From: an uncultured Asticcacaulis sp.
GTDB lineage: Bacteria > Pseudomonadota > Alphaproteobacteria > Caulobacterales > Caulobacteraceae
Direction: 5' to 3'
DNA: 9,735 bases
Assembly: GCA_946480525.1 (NCBI GenBank)
Contig: CAMLLA010000134.1
Span: forward strand, 1 to 9,735
Part shown: positions 6,912-9,735 of the stretch, piece by piece
Numbering within the stretch: the stretch's first letter is position 1
Layout: every line of letters starts with the position of its first letter
The notes under the pieces: generated by a model
Seen by the model: only the letters and a program-made list of their open reading frames with translations
Told to the model about the DNA's origin: nothing
The model's database searches: none
Made by a program: the position numbers and the translations under genes

Positions 6912-8387
6912 TCAGTCGTTCCAGGTGCGGCCGTCACGGTCGAGCAGCGTATAGGCGCTGACCGGGCCGTAGGTGCCGGCGGGATAGGTTTGCGGCTTGG
7001 GGTAGGACTGCTTCCACGCCTCGGAAATGCCATCGACCCAGGCCCAGGCGGCCTCGACCTCATCGCGGCGGACGAACTGGGCGTTATTGCCGTTCAGGGC
7101 GTCGAGGATCAGGCGCTCATAAGCGATACGGCGGCGGGACGGCTTGTTGCCGTTACCGTCGAACGCCGTGATCAGGGAGAGCGAAAGGTCGAGCGACTGC
7201 AGGTGCATGCCCTCGGCCGTCAGACCCGGCGACTTGTTCATGATCGACAGCTTGATATCTTCGTCGGGCTGCAGGCGGATGGTCAGGCGGTTCGCCTTAT
7301 CCTCGCCGCCGAAGATCGAGTGCGGCAATGCCTTGAACTGAATGACGATTTCGGTGGCGCGCGACGGCAGGCACTTGCCGGTGCGGAGATAGAAGGGCGT
7401 GCCGGCCCAGCGCCAGTTCTGGATTTCGGCCTTGACCGCAACATAGGTTTCCGTGCCCGACGGCGAGCCTTTTTCAGCCTCATAGCCACGGATGGCGCCA
7501 CCATCGGCGAAACCCGGGCCATATTGGCCGCGCGCCGTGACTTGCGTGACATTCGACGCGTCGATGGGCTTCAGCGAGCGCAGCACCTTGACCTTCTCGT
7601 CGCGCAGCGCGTCGGACGACAGGCCGGCCGGCGGCTCCATGGCCGTCAGGCACAGCAGTTGCAGCAGGTGGTTCTGCAGCATGTCGCGCAAGGCGCCGTA
7701 TTCGTCGTAATAGCCGAGGCGTTCACCCGTGCCGACGGTTTCGGCAATGGTAATCTGGACGTGGTCGATCGACTGGGCGTTCCACAGCGGCTCGAACACC
7801 GTGTTGCCGAAGCGCAGCGCGATCAGGTTCTGGACGGTTTCCTTGCCCAGATAGTGATCGATGCGGAAGGTGCGGTCTTCGGAGAAGGCATGGGCGACCG
7901 AGTCGTTGATGATCTTCGACGTGGCCAGGTCACGGCCGATCGGCTTTTCGATCACGACGCGGTTCGGCGCCTTGTTGAGGCCCGCGCGTTCGATATGCTC
8001 GCAGATCGGCTTGAACAGGGTCGGCGACACCGACAGGAAGTAGACGATGTCGAGCGCCTCGACATTCCCCAGTTCAGCCTTCAGCTTCGAGCCCCAGTCA
8101 TCGTTGGCGGCATCCAGCGCAACGTGGACGATGCGCTTGCGAAAGCGCGGCAGGGTTTCCGGCTCCAGGTCAGCGCCGATACGCTTTTGCACCGCATTGC
8201 CGATACGATCGACGCAGACCTCGGTGCCGCAATCCTCACGCGCCACGGAGATGATGCGTAAGGACTCCGCCAGGTAGCCGTCCTGATCGAGCATGGCCAG
8301 GGACGGCCACAGCATCCGCATGGCCAGGTCGCCTGTACCACCGACAAGGACAAAGACCTGCTGTCGCGCGCTGGAGGATATCGCCAT
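6912..8387 (-). CDS. zwf: Glucose-6-phosphate 1-dehydrogenase
   Basis: A 491-residue dehydrogenase that oxidises glucose-6-phosphate to the lactone, the entry step of the Entner-Doudoroff and pentose phosphate routes. The N-terminal Rossmann loop is LVGGTGDLAMRMLWPSL (14-30); Arg50 in SVARED is placed to bind the NADP 2'-phosphate. Substrate residues are EKPIGRDL (147-154), RIDHYLGKE (175-183, with His178 for phosphate) and the catalytic base His240 in DMLQNHLLQ. FYLRTGK (332-338) is also conserved. The oddity is Met25, where Leuconostoc and E. coli enzymes have a Lys (D-L-A-x-R-K-L); in Leuconostoc this Lys21 takes part in substrate binding. The ATG at 8385-8387 has AGG four bases ahead. This is the first gene of the apparent operon, with a 393-bp upstream gap. 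Confidence 0.97.
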   Translation of the reverse strand: MAISSSARQQVFVLVGGTGDLAMRMLWPSLAMLDQDGYLAESLRIISVAREDCGTEVCVDRIGNAVQKRIGADLEPETLPRFRKRIVHVALDAANDDWGSKLKAELGNVEALDIVYFLSVSPTLFKPICEHIERAGLNKAPNRVVIEKPIGRDLATSKIINDSVAHAFSEDRTFRIDHYLGKETVQNLIALRFGNTVFEPLWNAQSIDHVQITIAETVGTGERLGYYDEYGALRDMLQNHLLQLLCLTAMEPPAGLSSDALRDEKVKVLRSLKPIDASNVTQVTARGQYGPGFADGGAIRGYEAEKGSPSGTETYVAVKAEIQNWRWAGTPFYLRTGKCLPSRATEIVIQFKALPHSIFGGEDKANRLTIRLQPDEDIKLSIMNKSPGLTAEGMHLQSLDLSLSLITAFDGNGNKPSRRRIAYERLILDALNGNNAQFVRRDEVEAAWAWVDGISEAWKQSYPKPQTYPAGTYGPVSAYTLLDRDGRTWND

Positions 8388-8566
8388 GAAACCTGTTCCC
8401 TGATTGACCGTCGTCGCTTCCGTCAGGCCACAGGCCTCAAAAACTCATGACAGCGTTGTCGTATAGTGCATCCTGCGGCAGGTTCTCTGACGTGGGCGCA
8501 TAATGTCCGACGCCATCCACGCGGCGTCCTGAAGTCCCATATAGAGGAACTTGGCCTTACGAAACA
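8388..8566 (-). other. Probable long zwf 5' leader
   Basis: This stretch upstream of zwf has no credible gene. If either promoter proposed further upstream is used, most of it is transcribed as a leader of about 140-180 bases. It contains two short dyads, AGGCC-ACA-GGCCT (8425-8437) and CCTGC-G-GCAGG (8472-8482), and no recognisable riboswitch. The only frame of note is a 31-codon one without a ribosome site. Confidence 0.35.
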
Positions 8567-8567
8567 A
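8538..8567 (-). promoter_or_regulatory. Alternative zwf promoter candidate
   Basis: On the minus strand TTGTTT (8562-8567) and TATATG (8538-8543) are 18 bp apart, each a partial match to the sigma-70 consensus. Used as promoter, the palindrome at 8583-8594 would be centred near -57, less usual for a LacI-type repressor. Offered as an alternative to the promoter at 8572-8600. Confidence 0.3.
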
Positions 8568-8571
8568 GGCC

Positions 8572-8600
8572 ATTACACAATTGTTAGCGCTAACGGAAAA
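8572..8600 (-). promoter_or_regulatory. Putative zwf promoter overlapping the operator
   Basis: On the minus strand TGTAAT (8572-8577) matches the -10 consensus at five of six positions. TTTTCC (8595-8600), 17 bp upstream, is a weak -35. The spacer between them contains the whole 12-bp palindrome at 8583-8594, so a bound repressor would block polymerase. Transcription would start near 8565 and give a leader of about 178 bases. Confidence 0.4.
8583..8594. promoter_or_regulatory. LacI-family-like operator upstream of zwf
   Basis: GTTAGCGCTAAC is a perfect 12-bp palindrome with a central CG, the hallmark of LacI/GalR-family sites. The left flank extends the likeness: AATTGTTAGC (8579-8588) is close to the half-site of the lac operator (AATTGTGAGC). 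The right flank is less symmetric (GCTAACGGAA). With a LacI-family gene at the end of the cluster, this is the best candidate site for control of zwf-pgl-edd-glk. Binding is inferred, not shown. Confidence 0.7.
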
Positions 8601-8626
8601 AATGAATCAAGCAGGTCACCCGACCC

Positions 8627-8686
8627 GCCTCAGGTCCCCTCGCCCCTTTCAAGAGAGAGGTGGCGCGGGGCGGCGAGCCTGAGGGG
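8627..8686 (-). repeat. GC-rich intergenic repeat, unit 1 (inverted)
   Basis: Read on the minus strand this stretch starts CCCCTCAGG, continues with GCGCCACCTCT, and ends with a G-rich GGGGCGAGGGGA run. It has the same order of blocks as the plus-strand stretch at 8725-8780, so the two form an imperfect inverted pair 38 bases apart. The alignment is approximate and contains insertions. It resembles dispersed intergenic palindromic elements. Confidence 0.5.
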
Positions 8687-8724
8687 TCTTACGGAAGCGT
8701 CAGCATGCGCTGAACCTGTTGTAA

Positions 8725-8780
8725 CCCCTCATCCGGCGCGCAAGCGCGCCACCTCCTCCCCTCAGGTGGGGAGACGGGGA
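8725..8780 (+). repeat. GC-rich intergenic palindromic repeat, unit 2, next to the ppc stop
   Basis: Contains two strong hairpins: GGCGCGC-AA-GCGCGCC (8735-8750) and CTCCCC-TCAGGT-GGGGAG (8756-8773). It abuts the ppc stop codon (8781-8783), so it lies at the very 3' end of the ppc message, where it could stabilise the transcript or help end it. There is no U run. Together with the inverted copy at 8627-8686 it could fold into one long structure. Confidence 0.55.
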
Positions 8781-9735
8781 TCAGCCCGTATTCCGCAGCG
8801 CCGCCGAGATGCCGTTGACCGTCAGTTGCGCGGCCAGTTGCACCAGTTTGTGATCGTTACCACTGCGCAGACGACCAATCAGATGCACCTGCAACCGGTT
8901 CAGCGCGTCGAGAACCGGCTTCGACCGTTCGATCTGGCCGCGCAGACGATCATGCGTCGACAGAAGCGTCGTCGCGCCGCGGATGCGCAGAATCAGCGCC
9001 ACCGTGTCGTCGAACTCCGCCCGGATGGTAGCGAAGATGCGCTTCGCCTCTTCCGGCTCGGTCGCCAGGGCGACGTAGGACTCAGCCACGCCCATATCGG
9101 CCTTCGCCATGCCCATTTCCATATTGGCAAGAAAGACGTCGAAGAAATCCCACTTCACCATCTCCTGAAGCTCGGCATCGGTAACCCCGGCCTCGCGCAC
9201 GCCGGCGGCAAAGCCGTACCAGCCCGGCAGCATGAGACGCGACTGCGACCACGAGAACACCCACGGAATGGCACGCAGGTCTTCGATCTTGCCGGATGCC
9301 GTACGCGACGCCGGGCGCGAACCGATCTTCAGGCCCGAGATTTCCGAGATCGGCGTCACCGAACGGAAAAAGGCCAGGAAATGCGGGTCGTCATAGACCA
9401 GGCCGCGATACGCCTTGAAAGATGCCTCGCAGATCCGGTCCATGATCGGCGTAAAGCGCGCTTCCAGTTCGCTGTCGCCCGCCGGACGCATGGTGTGGCC
9501 ATTGGGCTTGGAGGCGAGGAAGGTCGCGGCGGCAAAGGCGTCAAGCGTCTTTTGCGCCACCCTGGGATTGCCGAACTTGCGGGCGATCATCTCGCCCTGT
9601 TCGGTGACGCGGATCTGGCCACCGACCGTGCCTTCGGGCTGGGCCAGGATGGCTTCGAAAGCCGGTCCACCGCCGCGTCCGACGCTTCCGCCACGGCCGT
9701 GGAACAGGCGCAGTTGCACCTTTGAGTCATCGCAG
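8781..9735 (-). CDS. ppc: Phosphoenolpyruvate carboxylase, C-terminal part (cut by window edge)
   Basis: The last 317 residues or so of an enzyme usually near 900 residues; the frame is open to the right edge, so the gene continues outside the window. PEP carboxylase adds bicarbonate to PEP to give oxaloacetate, replenishing the TCA cycle. Diagnostic segments are LFHGRGGSVGRGGGP (the catalytic glycine/arginine loop), VTEQGEMIARKFG, GSRPASR, LRAIPWVFSWSQSRLMLPGW and the invariant C-terminal RNTG, whose Asn, with a Lys in MAKAD, forms part of the aspartate inhibition site in E. coli. The stop TGA is at 8781-8783, followed by palindromic repeats. It is transcribed in the same direction as zwf, but 393 bp separate them, so it is probably a separate unit. 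Confidence 0.97.
   Translation of the reverse strand, partial: CDDSKVQLRLFHGRGGSVGRGGGPAFEAILAQPEGTVGGQIRVTEQGEMIARKFGNPRVAQKTLDAFAAATFLASKPNGHTMRPAGDSELEARFTPIMDRICEASFKAYRGLVYDDPHFLAFFRSVTPISEISGLKIGSRPASRTASGKIEDLRAIPWVFSWSQSRLMLPGWYGFAAGVREAGVTDAELQEMVKWDFFDVFLANMEMGMAKADMGVAESYVALATEPEEAKRIFATIRAEFDDTVALILRIRGATTLLSTHDRLRGQIERSKPVLDALNRLQVHLIGRLRSGNDHKLVQLAAQLTVNGISAALRNTG

Noticed and set aside
6990..8261. A 423-codon open frame on the plus strand opposite zwf
   Set aside because: It mirrors the codon structure of zwf, has Arg/Ala/Gln/Asp-rich low-information sequence and no ribosome site or recognisable domain. Similar plus-strand frames at 1532-2740 and 3255-4307 were rejected for the same reason.
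8445..8540. A 31-codon minus-strand frame in the zwf leader as a possible leader peptide
   Set aside because: It has no ribosome site, no codon runs typical of attenuation control, and an unremarkable composition.
8466..9725. A 419-codon open frame on the plus strand opposite ppc
   Set aside because: It is antisense to clearly recognisable PEP carboxylase sequence, starts in the repeat region and shows no protein-family features; long antisense frames are expected in GC-rich coding DNA.
1..9735. CRISPR arrays, insertion sequences, tRNA genes, phage or defence genes
   Set aside because: No regularly spaced repeats, transposase motifs, terminal inverted repeats with target duplications, tRNA cloverleaf or defence-type domains were seen; every sizeable gene is metabolic or regulatory.

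Overview
The window reads as ordinary chromosomal DNA from a GC-rich alphaproteobacterium. A member of the Caulobacterales (Asticcacaulis/Caulobacter-like) is the best guess. This rests on the tight zwf-pgl-edd-glk order, the exported RidA-like protein and the protein styles; it is an inference, not a database result. There is no phage, transposon, CRISPR, tRNA or rRNA signal.

Layout. The left edge (47-78) holds a strong rho-independent terminator for a plus-strand gene outside the window. Next is a minus-strand TetR-family regulator (63-761), divergent from a plus-strand RidA/YjgF-like protein with a signal peptide (894-1376). Their shared 132-bp gap carries two copies of a TCGTAC-N3-GTACGA palindrome, the likely operators of the TetR protein. 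The RidA-like gene runs tail-to-tail into a LacI-family regulator (1373-2467, minus strand), and their stop codons overlap by 4 bp.

Everything to the right of position 1373 is on the minus strand. In transcription order it is: the C-terminal third of ppc (phosphoenolpyruvate carboxylase, cut by the window edge), a 393-bp non-coding gap, then zwf, pgl, edd, glk, eda and lacI. Zwf, Pgl and Edd turn glucose-6-phosphate into KDPG, Eda cleaves KDPG to pyruvate and glyceraldehyde-3-phosphate, and Glk supplies glucose-6-phosphate from glucose. This is a complete Entner-Doudoroff route from free glucose. PEP carboxylase beside it makes oxaloacetate, an anaplerotic partner. zwf-pgl-edd-glk are spaced only a few to about 20 bases apart and look like one operon. 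A 131-bp gap with two hairpins, the second followed by six U, separates glk from eda and suggests partial termination before eda.

Regulation. The 393-bp gap upstream of zwf contains a perfect 12-bp palindrome, GTTAGCGCTAAC. It resembles a LacI-family operator and sits in the spacer of a possible promoter, so the LacI-family protein at the end of the cluster is the natural candidate to bind it. The same gap also holds a pair of inverted GC-rich repeats next to the ppc stop codon.

No new biological system is evident. The points most worth a second look are the double operator with an exported RidA homologue that lacks the usual catalytic arginine, the Met that replaces a normally conserved Lys in Zwf, and the terminator inside the Entner-Doudoroff cluster.
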